Notes: generated by a model not told the origin, from the letters alone. Shown: positions 1-7,445, counted from the stretch's first letter. The stretch: 64,000 nt of DNA from Tepidisphaeraceae bacterium (GCA_035998445.1 DASYHQ010000047.1:1-64000), one strand, 5' to 3'. Numbers and translations are program-made.

Positions 1-1
1 C

Positions 2-127
2 TTCGGCCACAGCCGGCGCATCAAACTGTGCTACGAGAAGTGCCACGCGCACTTCCAGGCGTTCCACGACCTGACCGCCGCGATGCTCTGTTACACCCGC
101 CTCCGCCACTACCGAAGCGGGTTGTGA
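2..127 (+). pseudogene. IS5/IS4-like transposase, C-terminal remnant
   Basis: A reading frame enters from the left edge and stops at a TGA at 125-127. The 41 residues begin FGHSRRIKLCYE and end in a helical, basic tail with an alanine/leucine stretch (DLTAAMLCYTRLRH). This is the pattern of the last helix of IS5-type DDE transposases, after the conserved GR-SRRL-DYE segment. Only the end is visible, so it may belong to a complete insertion sequence outside the window. It fits the other transposase debris up to position 1800. Family assignment is by pattern recognition only. Confidence 0.45.
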
Positions 128-499
128 AACAGGCTCTAAGCTATTCCCCGAGACTACGCTGGCCGCCGGGATCTCTCTATTCGTGGTGGGGCGATCGCAA
201 CGACCAGCTGAAGAAGTGACCTGAAACGTCTGGCCCATCGACGCTGGCAGACCAGCGGTGGGCAGCTCACGCGTGACAGCGAGCAGACCGGTGACGCCGG
301 CCCCGTCATGCGCAGTTAGTGTCCCTAGCTTGCCGTGGAGGATTTAGCGCGACGGCGGATTCTGCTCGCGCCAACAAGATGTCCCGCCCATACATGCGTC
401 TTTCCATGACGCTTCTGCCTACGCGGTTGCGTACGCTTTGAGCCCCGCAGGCTTCAGCGGAGGGTTGCATGGAAATGCCGACGTGTCCGATGTGCGTCA
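128..499. other. Non-coding or degenerate stretch, nothing recognised
   Basis: No reading frame here has a plausible start, ribosome binding site or recognisable protein. The minus-strand reading from the transposase remnant at 500-712 appears to run on into this stretch after frameshifts (for example SYSQFCVPYR near 500-530). The stretch is best read as decayed mobile-element DNA. Confidence 0.4.
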
Positions 500-712
500 T
501 CATCGCGATACGGAACGCAGAACTGGGAGTAGCTCTGCCGCGTGGTCGGGCGGAACCGGGCGTTTGCAGTGCAGCGGATCGTAAGCCCAGGCGAGCGGCC
601 GGTCGTGCCAGACGCACCAGAGGTAAAGCTTGACCACGAGCGCGTCGCTATAGCGAGTGCGTTGTCCCCGCCGCGGGACGGCCCGCGAGGCCGAGATCAC
701 GGCGTGACGCAC
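500..712 (-). pseudogene. DDE transposase N-terminal remnant, frameshifted
   Basis: The minus-strand frame contains RRGQRTRYSDALVVKLY and WCVWHDRPLAWAYD. These match the opening of a DDE transposase family common in planctomycetes (a basic lead, TYSDALI-K-F, then W--HDRP--WA). The frame stops at 500, but the +1 frame continues with SYSQFCVPYR, which resembles the next family motif (LPS-SQF-RR). One or more frameshifts have therefore broken the gene, and no DDE catalytic core is visible. This is a second, separate transposase fragment in the first 2 kb. Confidence 0.5.
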
Positions 713-935
713 CTGGGTGCCAGGTCGCGCGGCCCATACATGCTCCTTTGTAGTTCGTGTCGCCGAAAATGGTCGGTGTGACGCTGATACTCCGCATCCG
801 AGTACGGCTCCTCGCGAAAGGGGCGGGTCGTATCAACCGCGACGTACCGGCCGGTCACATCCATCGTGCAATGCCAGAGGACATCGCTGTGCCACCGAAG
901 CCGGGCTGGCCGGCCATCGGCGAACACCGAGCGTT
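713..935 (-). other. Unrecognised protein-like minus-strand frame
   Basis: A minus-strand frame (697-945) reads DGRPARLRWHSDVL, then GRYVAVDTTRPF and DAEYQRHTDHFRRHE. The composition is protein-like, but I do not recognise the family. It abuts the C-terminal end of the CBM9 fragment in a different frame, so it may be the frameshifted continuation of that gene or of a transposase. Near 745 on the minus strand an AAAGGAG sequence precedes an ATG, but the frame behind it soon becomes transposase-like. I regard the stretch as decayed coding DNA. Confidence 0.2.
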
Positions 936-1336
936 TCAGCCGCATCGGCGCCGGCGAGCGTGCGGACGCGGTACTTGCCGCTTTTCAGCGTAGTCGCCGG
1001 TTTGGGTGAAGGGGACGTCACGGTCGTTGGTGAAGAACTGGAAGGCCAAGTCCGTCCCGTCCGCCAGCCTCAGGCCGAGTTCTGCGACGGGGATGCGGAT
1101 CTCCAAGCGGTAGCCCCCCTTGACGGGGCCACCGGAGATCGCGGGCTGGACCTTCTTGTCCTTCCACCCGCCATGACCCACCACCAGCGACCGTGGCTTC
1201 TCGTCCTTGGAACCGGCGATGCCGGGGGCGATCAGGACCTGCAGGTATTCGGTCGTGCCGACGCGCGGCGCGACAAACAACTCGATTGAGTCGCCGCGGT
1301 GAATCGCGCCCGGCTCGTGCCGTTCGGCGTCCTGCA
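936..1336 (-). pseudogene. CBM9-like carbohydrate-binding domain, broken fragment
   Basis: The minus-strand frame reads QDAERHEPGAIHRGDSIEL, then FVAPRVGTTEYLQVLIAPG and a beta-rich segment ending near DLAFQFFTNDRDVPF. This is the second half of a CBM9-type (DOMON-like) domain, as found at the ends of planctomycete glycosidases and secreted hydrolases. The first half, PAELRVGWDDAGLLLF, lies immediately next to it but on the opposite strand (see 1329-1393). The frame stops at 936 without a plausible protein C-terminus. The domain would bind polysaccharide outside the cell, but the gene is clearly non-functional as it stands. Confidence 0.6.
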
Positions 1337-1393
1337 GAGCTGCGCGTCGGTTGGGATGACGCCGGCCTGCTGCTCTTCGTCGACATGCAGGAC
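1329..1393. repeat. 49-bp inverted segment flanked by 8-bp inverted repeats
   Basis: GTCCTGCA at 1329-1336 and TGCAGGAC at 1386-1393 are perfect inverted repeats around a 49-bp centre. The centre encodes the first half of a CBM9 domain on the plus strand, while the rest of the domain is on the minus strand to the left. Flipping the centre on paper joins LRVGWDDAGLLLFVDMQD in frame to AERHEPGAIHRGDSIEL on the minus strand. That reading is exactly what an intact CBM9 domain looks like. An old inversion, a phase-variable switch or an assembly error could each produce this. Confidence 0.6.
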
Positions 1394-1563
1394 ATCGCCG
1401 CCCTCGTTGCCGGGTACTCCGCGACCACCTTCAAAGCCGAGCTATACCATTTCGGTGAAGGGTCGCGTTCCGACGAGCAAACCGTGCAGCTTGGCTCGGG
1501 CGAACAGGTGAAGCTCACGCTTCCCTCGAAGCGCCTGATCGTCGTGCGGATCGAGCCCGCACC
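1394..1563 (+). pseudogene. Glycoside-hydrolase-like C-terminal beta-sandwich fragment
   Basis: The plus-strand frame reads ATTFKAELYHFGEG, then QTVQLGSGEQVKLTLPSKR and LIVVRIEP. This is the usual closing beta-strand pattern of glycoside hydrolases, in which a short accessory sandwich ends in a hydrophobic strand followed by Glu-Pro. There is no start codon and no catalytic domain. The frame continues unproductively to 1981. It adjoins the inverted CBM9 segment, suggesting that a carbohydrate-active gene was scrambled here. Assignment is by pattern only. Confidence 0.35.
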
Positions 1564-1604
1564 GCAACGCCCGCTCGGAACGGGCGGCCAAGCGGGGGAT
1601 CGAG

Positions 1605-1802
1605 TTGTCGGTCGTGATACTACCGGAGGCCAAGCTTGGGTTCATCCTACTGCTGGGTCGGTGGGTCGCGGAACGCGGCCTCGCGTTGCTCGCTCGGTTC
1701 CGTCGACCGGCAAGAGTCTGCGAGCGGCTGGTGTCGACGCTGAAAGGCATACACCCGATCGCCTTCACCATTGTTATGCTGGCGCAACTCGCCAACTGGA
1801 AT
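1605..1802 (+). pseudogene. IS5-family transposase C-terminal remnant
   Basis: The frame reads LPEAKLGFILLLGRWVAERG, then LARFRRPARVCERL and a hydrophobic helix IAFTIVMLAQLA. This matches the final part of IS5-family transposases: GF-LLPRRWVVERS-AWL-R-RRLA-DYERL followed by a membrane-like helix. Several substitutions at conserved positions (RWVAERG for RWVVERS) indicate decay. The frame runs on to 2081 with no further family resemblance. It is the third transposase trace in the putative island. Confidence 0.6.
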
Positions 1803-1860
1803 CAAAGTGCACAACAACCTCTAGGACCGCAGGAATTACTCAGCCAAAGTCGGATGCTAT

Positions 1861-1961
1861 TGTATCCGCGGCGTGCTCAGCTCAGATTACACCCTGTCGT
1901 TATGATGGCGGGCGGGCTGTATCCGCTTTTGTATCCGCTAATCGCGGTTATCTGTATCCGC
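1861..1961 (+). repeat. Four exact TGTATCCGC 9-mers
   Basis: TGTATCCGC occurs at 1861-1869, 1918-1926, 1930-1938 and 1953-1961, always in the same orientation, and three copies fall within 44 bp. A partial complement, GCGGAT, lies at 2022-2027 just before the tRNA fragment. Repeats of this size and spacing beside a tRNA attachment scar resemble the arm-type sites that tyrosine integrases bind, but this role is inferred from position only. Confidence 0.5.
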
Positions 1962-2030
1962 GATGTGACATGCATATCTAGAATTACGCTGTTTTTCCGG
2001 TCTGAATCGAGATGCTGTCAAGCGGATTTT

Positions 2031-2077
2031 TTGGCCTCCGAAGCCGAAGGTTACAGGTTCGACCCCTGTCGGGCACA
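2031..2077 (+). tRNA. tRNA-Arg(CCG) 3' half, probable att site scar
   Basis: The sequence folds as the 3' half of a tRNA. There is an anticodon stem TTGGC/GCCGA around loop CTCCGAA (anticodon CCG), a five-base variable region and a T-arm ACAGG-TTCGACC-CCTGT. The 3' acceptor strand CGGGCAC and discriminator A follow. No complementary GTGCCCG acceptor strand or D-arm exists upstream, so it is not a working tRNA. Integrases commonly use tRNA 3' halves as attachment sites and leave such fragments at the far end of the inserted element. The orientation puts the element to the left, where the transposase debris is. Confidence 0.7.
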
Positions 2078-2153
2078 TTGATTTTCCCGCCTTAGATCGC
2101 CGCGATTGGCGATCATCCCGTACTGCAGAACTTTCGTTAGGAACCGCAGACCG

Positions 2154-3089
2154 CTAGATGGTGGCCGTCACCGTCATGCCGGCTTCCCAAGCGTAGCCGT
2201 TGCGGAACTCGGCCAGCTTCATCGGGCGCTTGCCTTGCGGTTGCAGTTCGACGATCTCAATCGTTCCGTCGGCAGTCGTGATGTGCCCGCGGCCGTCGAT
2301 GTTGCCGGGGGCGGACGTGGTCGCACTGGCGTGGGGCAGGGCGCGAACGAGCGTCACTGTGGCGCCGGGCTGGCCGTCACGAGTGGTCAACTGCACGCGA
2401 CAGCCTGGCCATGGATAGAGCCCGCGGATCGCGCGGGCGACTTCACCCGCGGGCTGGGTGAAGTCGACCTTTGCCAATTCTCGAGACAGCTTTGGCGCCA
2501 GCGTGGCCAGTGACTCGTCTTGGGCCTGCTCGGTCGTGCGGCCAGTGGCAAGGTCGGCTAACACTTGCGCGACGAGCGGGGCGCCGTCGATCGCCAGGCG
2601 GTCGTGCAGTTCACCGGTGGTCTCCAGGTCGCCGATGGTGACGTGCGATTGGCCGAGGACGGCGCCGGCGTCCATCTTCTGGGCCAGGCGGATGACGGAG
2701 TTGCCCGTGATCGTCTCGCCGCGCAGGATTGCCCAATGGATGGGAGCCGCGCCGCGGTACTTCGGCAATAGCGAGGCGTGCAAATTCATGCTGCCCAGGT
2801 GGGGGCGATGGATGACGGGGTCGCCGATCTTTTGGCCGAACGCGATCACGACCATGGCGTCGGACTCAACCGGTTGCTCGGCGTTGATGTTCGGCGTAGC
2901 GACGACCGGCAGGCCCGCGCCGGCCGCGAAGGCGCCGATGGGCGTCGGCGTCAGCTTGCGACCCCGACCGGCGGGGCGGTCGGGTTGAGTGAAGACGCGC
3001 ACGATCTCGTGACCGTCGGCGGTCAACCGCTGCAGCGTCGGCAGGCCGAACTCACCACTGCCGGCGAAAATAAGTTTCAGTGGGGGCAT
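2154..3089 (-). CDS. fmt: Methionyl-tRNA formyltransferase
   Basis: Transfers a formyl group from 10-formyltetrahydrofolate to Met-tRNA(fMet) for translation initiation in the cytoplasm. The 311 residues match the family length. The N-terminal Rossmann fold opens with FAGSGEFGLPTLQ and FTQPDRPAGRGRK, and the catalytic signature region LHASLLPKYRGAAPI lies near residues 105-120. A C-terminal OB-like tRNA-binding domain ends in FRNGYAWEAGM. It lies 142 bp downstream of def on the same strand, the usual def-fmt pairing, although a palindromic repeat (3126-3205) sits between them. The start ATG at 3089 is the only good N-terminus. Confidence 0.95.
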   Translation of the reverse strand: MPPLKLIFAGSGEFGLPTLQRLTADGHEIVRVFTQPDRPAGRGRKLTPTPIGAFAAGAGLPVVATPNINAEQPVESDAMVVIAFGQKIGDPVIHRPHLGSMNLHASLLPKYRGAAPIHWAILRGETITGNSVIRLAQKMDAGAVLGQSHVTIGDLETTGELHDRLAIDGAPLVAQVLADLATGRTTEQAQDESLATLAPKLSRELAKVDFTQPAGEVARAIRGLYPWPGCRVQLTTRDGQPGATVTLVRALPHASATTSAPGNIDGRGHITTADGTIEIVELQPQGKRPMKLAEFRNGYAWEAGMTVTATI

Positions 3090-3125
3090 GCGTCCTTAAG
3101 AGGGGCCGGAACAAATTTGCAGATC

Positions 3126-3205
3126 GTCATCCTGAGGTTCGCCGAAGGATCTCCTACTTCCCAACGTAAGTACGGGGGAGATCCTTCAGCGTACCTCAGG
3201 ATGAC
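3126..3205. repeat. Long palindromic repeat, GTCATCC family (type B)
   Basis: GTCATCCTGAGG at 3126 is mirrored by CCTCAGGATGAC ending at 3205. The arms are about 29 bp around a variable centre, and the inner motif GAAGGATCTCC pairs with GGAGATCCTTC. Close relatives lie at 11444-11522 and 26466-26544. This copy is in the def-fmt intergenic gap, where it could act as an RNA hairpin in the shared transcript. Confidence 0.8.
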
Positions 3206-3230
3206 GAGTTCTCGGCCGCCGTATGGCCGT

Positions 3231-3761
3231 TTATTTCCGCGTCTGCTTCGTCAATTCCGCGTAATCCTGCTCCATGTCCTTCAGCTTCTTGCGAAATGTG
3301 AGTTTGGCAACCGGACCCATACGGTCGGTGAGCATGACGCCGTTGAGGTGGTCGGTTTCGTGTTGCCAGACGCGGGCGACGAAGCCGGTGGCGTCTTCCT
3401 CGAAGGGTTTGCCTTCGGCATCCTGGGCGGCCATATGCAGCGTGACGTCGCGCACGACCTGGATGTAGATCGTCGGCAGGCTCAGGCAGCCCTCCTCGTC
3501 CTCTTCGGCGCCACTGGCTTCCGAAAGCACGGGGTTGATGTAGACCCGGTCGCCATCCGGTTCGCCTGTAGCGTTCATGACGAATAACCGAAGGTCCACG
3601 CCCACCTGCGGGGCGGCCAGTCCCACGCCCTTGGCGGCGCGCATCAAGGTGAACATGCGGTCGACAAGCGCTCGCAAGTCGTCGTCGAACTGCTGCACCG
3701 GCTTGGCGATGCGCTTCAGGCGGGGGTCGGGGTACTTGATGATCGTCAGGTGGTCGTACAT
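3231..3761 (-). CDS. def: Peptide deformylase
   Basis: Removes the formyl group from the N-terminal methionine of new proteins at the ribosome exit. All three metal-site motifs are present in 176 residues: GVGLAAPQ (45-52), EGCLSLP with ligand Cys92, and QHETDHLNG, whose HExxH-type pair His134/His138 and catalytic Glu135 are intact. The gene is first in the def-fmt pair, and its start at 3761 overlaps a divergent promoter region shared with the TPR gene at 3944. Length and motifs leave little doubt. Confidence 0.95.
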   Translation of the reverse strand: MYDHLTIIKYPDPRLKRIAKPVQQFDDDLRALVDRMFTLMRAAKGVGLAAPQVGVDLRLFVMNATGEPDGDRVYINPVLSEASGAEEDEEGCLSLPTIYIQVVRDVTLHMAAQDAEGKPFEEDATGFVARVWQHETDHLNGVMLTDRMGPVAKLTFRKKLKDMEQDYAELTKQTRK

Positions 3762-3792
3762 AGGTTAGGTATGGGCGTCAGAAATGATTTTA

Positions 3793-3837
3793 GTTATACC
3801 ATTACGATTTGACAGTGCGTCGTCGCGTCGATTAGAA
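3793..3837. promoter_or_regulatory. Divergent promoter candidates between def and the TPR gene
   Basis: On the plus strand TTGACA (3809-3814) and TTAGAA (3832-3837) are 17 bp apart, facing the TPR gene. On the minus strand TATAAC (complement of 3793-3798), preceded by TGG, makes an extended -10 element facing def. The region is also more AT-rich than its surroundings. Predictions are by consensus only. Confidence 0.4.
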
Positions 3838-3943
3838 AACTGTCTTACGGGGAACCTACTATTTAGGTGAAGACGCGAACGCCGTCGTTTGGTGGCGTTC
3901 GGCATATCGTGGTCGCAAGTGCTTGTTAGTCAGGATGTGAACG

Positions 3944-5365
3944 GTGGCTCAGCTTCCCGAAGGGTACAAGGAAATTCCCGAAGAGGATCGTAAGAAGGCC
4001 AAGGTCTTCTTCGACCGCGGCAACACCGTTGCCGGCACGGGCAACTACGAGTACGCCATTGAGATGTACCTGCAGGGGCTGGCGATCGACCCCGACGCGG
4101 TCGAGGCACACGGGACGCTGCGCGACTTCTCGCTGAAGCGCAAGGCCTCGGGCGGCAAGGGCTTGGGGATGACGGAACGGTGGAAGCTGGCTCGTCCGAC
4201 CAGCGACGACAAGGCGAACATGCTGAACGCCGAGAAGCTGCTGGCGTACGACCCCGGCAACACCGACGACATGATCCTCATGCTGCAGAACGCGCAGCGG
4301 GGCGGGTTCTACGACACCGTCATGTGGCTGGGCCCCATCCTGCAGAAGGCCAACGCCGACAGCAAGAAGCCGGACTTCAACAAGTTCATCATCCTGAAGG
4401 ACGTCTACAAGGGCCTGCACCAGTGGAAGCACGCGGTCGACGCCGCCCATTATGCCGCCCTGATGAAGCCCGACGACATGGACCTGCACACCGAGGTGAA
4501 GCACCTGGCGGCCATGCTGACGATGGACGAGGGCAAGTATGGCTCGTCGCGCAGCTTCCGCGACAGCGTGCGCGACATGAACGCGCAACAGTCGCACCTG
4601 GACGCCGACAAGGGCGTGCAGGATCTGGACGCCGTCGGCCGCATGATCGCCGGTGCCGAGCGCGAGCTCGCCGCCGAGCCGGAAGAGGTCGGCAAGCTGA
4701 TGAAGCTGGTCGACATCCTGGTGAAGACCGAGGACCCGCAGCACGAGAACCGCGCCGTCGAATTGCTGGAGGACGCGCATGCCCGCACCGGGCAGTTCCG
4801 CTTCCGCCAGAACATCGGCCGCATCCGCCTGGCGCAGTGGGCGCGCATGGATCGCAGCGAGCGGGCCGAGTACGAGAAGGCCAAAACCGACCCCGCCGCC
4901 CGCAAGCGCTACGAGGAGTTCTTCCGCGAGAAGACGATCGAGGAGCTGAAGGAGTACCAGCTGTGGGCGGAAAACTACCCCACCGACAGCGGAATCCGCT
5001 TCGACGTCGCCAAACGCATGTTCCTGCTCGGCCAGTTCGACGAGGCGATTCCCGTCTTCCAGCAGGTGCGTAACGATCCGAAGTTCCGCACGGAAGCCGG
5101 CATTCTGCTTGGCCGTGCATTCCTGGATGCCCAGTTCGTCGATGAGGCGGTCGACACGCTGTCGTCGGTCATCGGCGAGTACCAGCTGAAGGGCGACGCC
5201 CGCTCGATTGACATGCACTACTGGTACGGCCGAGCGCTGGAAGCCCGTAAGGACACCGCCGGCGCGATCAAGGCGTTCAGCCAGGTCGCCCAGTGGAACT
5301 TCAACTTCCGCGATGTGCAGTCGCGGATCAAGAGGCTTCGCGCTGCGGCGGCGGGGACGACTTAG
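3944..5365 (+). CDS. Tetratricopeptide-repeat protein, cytoplasmic
   Basis: A 473-residue protein without a signal peptide. TPR-like helical pairs occur near residues 20-55 (AKVFFDRGNTVAGTGNYEYA), 335-430 and at the C-terminus (YWYGRALEARKDTAGAI). A more charged middle part (residues 180-310) lacks clear repeats. TPRs bind other proteins, so a scaffold role is likely, but no partner is evident. Start choice: GTG at 3944, with AGGA eight bases upstream and immediate homologous-looking sequence AQLPEGYKEIPEEDR. The gene stands alone between divergent def and a repeat-filled gap. No specific function can be given. Confidence 0.8.
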   Translation: MAQLPEGYKEIPEEDRKKAKVFFDRGNTVAGTGNYEYAIEMYLQGLAIDPDAVEAHGTLRDFSLKRKASGGKGLGMTERWKLARPTSDDKANMLNAEKLLAYDPGNTDDMILMLQNAQRGGFYDTVMWLGPILQKANADSKKPDFNKFIILKDVYKGLHQWKHAVDAAHYAALMKPDDMDLHTEVKHLAAMLTMDEGKYGSSRSFRDSVRDMNAQQSHLDADKGVQDLDAVGRMIAGAERELAAEPEEVGKLMKLVDILVKTEDPQHENRAVELLEDAHARTGQFRFRQNIGRIRLAQWARMDRSERAEYEKAKTDPAARKRYEEFFREKTIEELKEYQLWAENYPTDSGIRFDVAKRMFLLGQFDEAIPVFQQVRNDPKFRTEAGILLGRAFLDAQFVDEAVDTLSSVIGEYQLKGDARSIDMHYWYGRALEARKDTAGAIKAFSQVAQWNFNFRDVQSRIKRLRAAAAGTT

Positions 5366-5840
5366 GCTTCCCGAAATCCGAATTCGCTAGGACGCTCCGC
5401 TCCCCTCTTTCGCCGGGAGAGGGTTAGGCACCGTCTGGCGGATCGCGCGCTGGCGAACCCATGTCATCCCGAAGGGAGCCTAAGGCGACCTGAGGGATCT
5501 CCCACTGGCGTGAATCGCTCGTCCTTCGAGATCCCGCAGGTCGCCTTAGGCTCCCTTCGGGATGACAATCAGGCGCAAGGGCACCCACGTTGATCCGTCA
5601 GACAGTGGCTCGGGTGAGGGCGCGGTACACGGACGAGCTAAGGGTTCCCATCGATTCAAGGAAATCGCTTGCATTTTTGTAGTCCGGAGAATCTCCGGCT
5701 GCGAAACCGCAAGCGAAAGATGATGCTTGCTGCGAGGGATGGGCGATCCGCACCGTCGGGCCCTCACCCCTGCCCTCTCCCGGAGGGAGAGGGGGAGATC
5801 GCTCGTTCTTTCCGCGGCTTCCCGCGACCTTGCGTCCGCT
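5366..5840. other. Intergenic region with repeats, no gene
   Basis: This 475-bp gap holds a 106-bp palindrome (5462-5567, listed separately). It also contains short purine/pyrimidine tracts of the CCCTCTCCCGGAGGGAGAGGG type at 5771-5795, themselves small palindromes. No open frame shows coding character. The region separates two convergent genes. Confidence 0.6.
5462..5567. repeat. Long palindromic repeat, TGTCATCCCGA family (type A)
   Basis: TGTCATCCCGAAGGGAGCC at 5462 is matched by its complement ending at 5567. Arms of about 40 bp contain GACCTGAGGGATCTC and its partner GAGATCCCGCAGGTC, with a loop of about 25 bp. The arms are nearly perfect. Relatives are at 6826-6931 and, degenerate, at 11336-11418. 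It lies between convergent genes and could fold in either transcript. Confidence 0.85.
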
Positions 5841-6704
5841 TCACAGCTCCAGCCCCACGAACTTCACCAGCCGTTCGACCAAGTCATCCATCGTGTACTC
5901 CGCCGCCAAATTCAACGGCAAATAGACGCCGTGGTTGTGGTCGGACGCGATGATCAGGTGCTTGTCGCCGTTCACCGCGTACCCCATCTCCTGCGGTTGG
6001 TGCCCGGTAACGATCAGCTTCGCCCCCATTTGCTCCGCGAATATATCTACACCGGCGGGCGTCATGTGACGGCCCCAGATCAGTTGATAAACCGGACCGA
6101 CGCGCCGCTTGTAATCCGGGCCGCTCAAGGGGCGGTTGAAGACGGTGTAGTCATACTTGGCGATCTGTTCATCGGTCGGCAGGCTGTGCGTGAACAGCAG
6201 GCCATTGGCCGTCTTGATCGCCAGCGGGAGCGACAGCAGGAATTCGGTGATCGCCACCGTGACCGACATGCCACCCTGCGGGAAGTCGCGGATGACGCCG
6301 GCGTTGAACGCCTCGCAGACGCTGATTCCCGACTTCATGATGCCTTCACCATAGATCTGCGCCAGGTCGTGGTTGGCGAGCAGGAAGTGGATCTGCGACG
6401 GGAAGTCACACTTGAGCTTGGCGGCCTCGTAGACCATCTGCCAGCTGTCCTCGGCGCCGGCGGCGTCGTAGTGGTCGCCGTGGATCAGCTCGTGCAGCAC
6501 GAGGTGCCGCTGGGGGTTGTTGGCCAGGTCGGCGTACTTGATCAGCTTTTCCCAGTTTCGGCGATGATCGTGGATGTCCCCGGTCATCCAGACCTCCCCC
6601 TCGGCCGGAAGGTGGACGACCTGCTCGACCCGCAGCGCGTCGATCTGGTTCTCCTCGGTCGCGCAAGCAAACGTCTCAGCTACGGTGTCGGCGGATAGAT
6701 CCAT
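5841..6704 (-). CDS. Calcineurin-like metallophosphoesterase
   Basis: A 287-residue phosphatase of the metallophosphoesterase fold, probably cytoplasmic since no signal peptide is seen. The metal-binding motifs appear in order: GDIHDHRRNW (family GD-HG), a GDH segment in ELIHGDHYD, FLLANHDL in place of GNHD, then LLFTHSLP and VTGHQPQEMGY (GH motif). The substrate cannot be told from sequence; Ser/Thr phosphoprotein or nucleotide substrates are both possible. The asparagine-histidine-aspartate triad is preserved, so it should be active. It is a single gene, with the ATG at 6704 supported by the immediate start of the conserved region. Confidence 0.8.
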   Translation of the reverse strand: MDLSADTVAETFACATEENQIDALRVEQVVHLPAEGEVWMTGDIHDHRRNWEKLIKYADLANNPQRHLVLHELIHGDHYDAAGAEDSWQMVYEAAKLKCDFPSQIHFLLANHDLAQIYGEGIMKSGISVCEAFNAGVIRDFPQGGMSVTVAITEFLLSLPLAIKTANGLLFTHSLPTDEQIAKYDYTVFNRPLSGPDYKRRVGPVYQLIWGRHMTPAGVDIFAEQMGAKLIVTGHQPQEMGYAVNGDKHLIIASDHNHGVYLPLNLAAEYTMDDLVERLVKFVGLEL

Positions 6705-6825
6705 ATGGGTAGTTTACACCAGTTATCGGGCGTTAGGGAAAGTGGGCAGGTAGAAGTGCGAAGCGCAGATCATCGCCGAGCGTACGAACGGTGTTTTTTC
6801 TTTGTGACGTTCCAGCGCACACCGT

Positions 6826-6931
6826 TGTCATCCCGAATGGGAGCGGTAGCGACCTGAGGGATCTCCCACTACCGTAAAATTGCCTGACATTTGAGATCCC
6901 TCGGGTCGCTACCGCTCCCCTCGGGATGACA
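6826..6931. repeat. Long palindromic repeat, TGTCATCCCGA family (type A)
   Basis: TGTCATCCCGAATGGGAGCGG at 6826 pairs with its complement ending at 6931. The inner arms again carry GACCTGAGGGATCTC and GAGATCCCTCGGGTC. Compared with the copy at 5462 the arm interior differs but pairing is preserved (GAGCGGTAGCGACC with GGTCGCTACCGCTC). Such compensatory change suggests the folded form is what is maintained. No gene lies in 6705-7036. Confidence 0.85.
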
Positions 6932-6996
6932 TGATTCGCGTTGGTGGAGTCTGTCTGTGGCCCGTCAGGGTGTTCCCAGGAATCCCTCGCCTTTGC

Positions 6997-7026
6997 TTGA
7001 CCCTGCCACCCCGAATGTCATACTGA
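6997..7026 (+). promoter_or_regulatory. Promoter candidate for the secA leader gene
   Basis: TTGACC at 6997-7002 is followed after 18 bp by TACTGA (7021-7026), or after 16 bp by CATACT (7019-7024). Transcription would begin only a few bases before the ATG at 7037, giving a very short leader. This is a consensus-based prediction. Confidence 0.4.
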
Positions 7027-7036
7027 TTAAGGTCCG

Positions 7037-7336
7037 ATGTCCAATCCACGCCACCTGATTGCGGCCCTCGTGCTCGTGACGGCGCTGTTCGCCGATCGCG
7101 CCGCCGTTGCTGCGCCGTCGCTCAGGCCGGCGGTGATGGAGCAGACGGCCGCGCGGATCATCGATCGGTTGACCGCCCGCGTTCGCCGGGTGGTTCCCGT
7201 CGCGATCGTCTACCGGACGCAGGACGCGCCGACGAGCGCGGTTGCCGCGTTTAAGCCGACCGTCCCAACCGCGGTCGAGCCGGTTCGCCGGCCAAGTTCA
7301 CCGTTTCAGTATCGCCTGCCACCGCCCACCTGCTGA
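7037..7336 (+). CDS. Small exported protein upstream of secA, SecM-like candidate
   Basis: A 99-residue protein with an N-terminal signal peptide (hydrophobic LIAALVLVTALFA, then an AVAAP cleavage-like site near residues 24-28). A short basic helix with Arg repeats follows, and the C-terminus is proline-rich, ending YRLPPPTC. I do not recognise a family. It ends 109 bp before secA in the same orientation. In gamma-proteobacteria that position is held by secM, an exported leader whose C-terminal arrest peptide controls secA translation. The Pro-Pro-Pro near the end is a known type of ribosome-slowing sequence. Function as a secretion monitor is inference; a simple secreted protein is the alternative. 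Confidence 0.6.
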   Translation: MSNPRHLIAALVLVTALFADRAAVAAPSLRPAVMEQTAARIIDRLTARVRRVVPVAIVYRTQDAPTSAVAAFKPTVPTAVEPVRRPSSPFQYRLPPPTC

Positions 7337-7344
7337 ATCCCAGT

Positions 7345-7440
7345 CTCCGTAATCTGATCGTTGCGCGGGCGCAGTTGCTTGCGCGCAACATCGCCTTTCC
7401 ATTCCGCAGATTTGAAGTCCGCCATCCGCCATTCCCGGAG
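7345..7440 (+). promoter_or_regulatory. Possible RNA structure masking the secA ribosome site
   Basis: CTCCG at 7345-7349, nine bases after the leader stop codon, can pair with CGGAG at 7436-7440, which contains the secA Shine-Dalgarno GGAG. Between them GTTGCGCG (7360-7367) and CGCGCAAC (7382-7389) form a perfect 8-bp stem that would bring the two arms together. A ribosome paused at the end of the leader would cover CTCCG and free the secA site. The outer pairing is only 5 bp, so this is tentative. Confidence 0.35.
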
Positions 7441-7445
7441 TTCCC

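Noticed and set aside
1861-1961. CRISPR-like array
   Set aside because: The 9-bp repeats are too short and irregularly spaced, and no cas genes are present; no other CRISPR candidate was seen.
1193-1981. Long plus-strand frame of 262 codons as a gene
   Set aside because: It joins antisense of the CBM9 fragment, the inverted segment and a glycosidase tail; no start or family fits its whole length.
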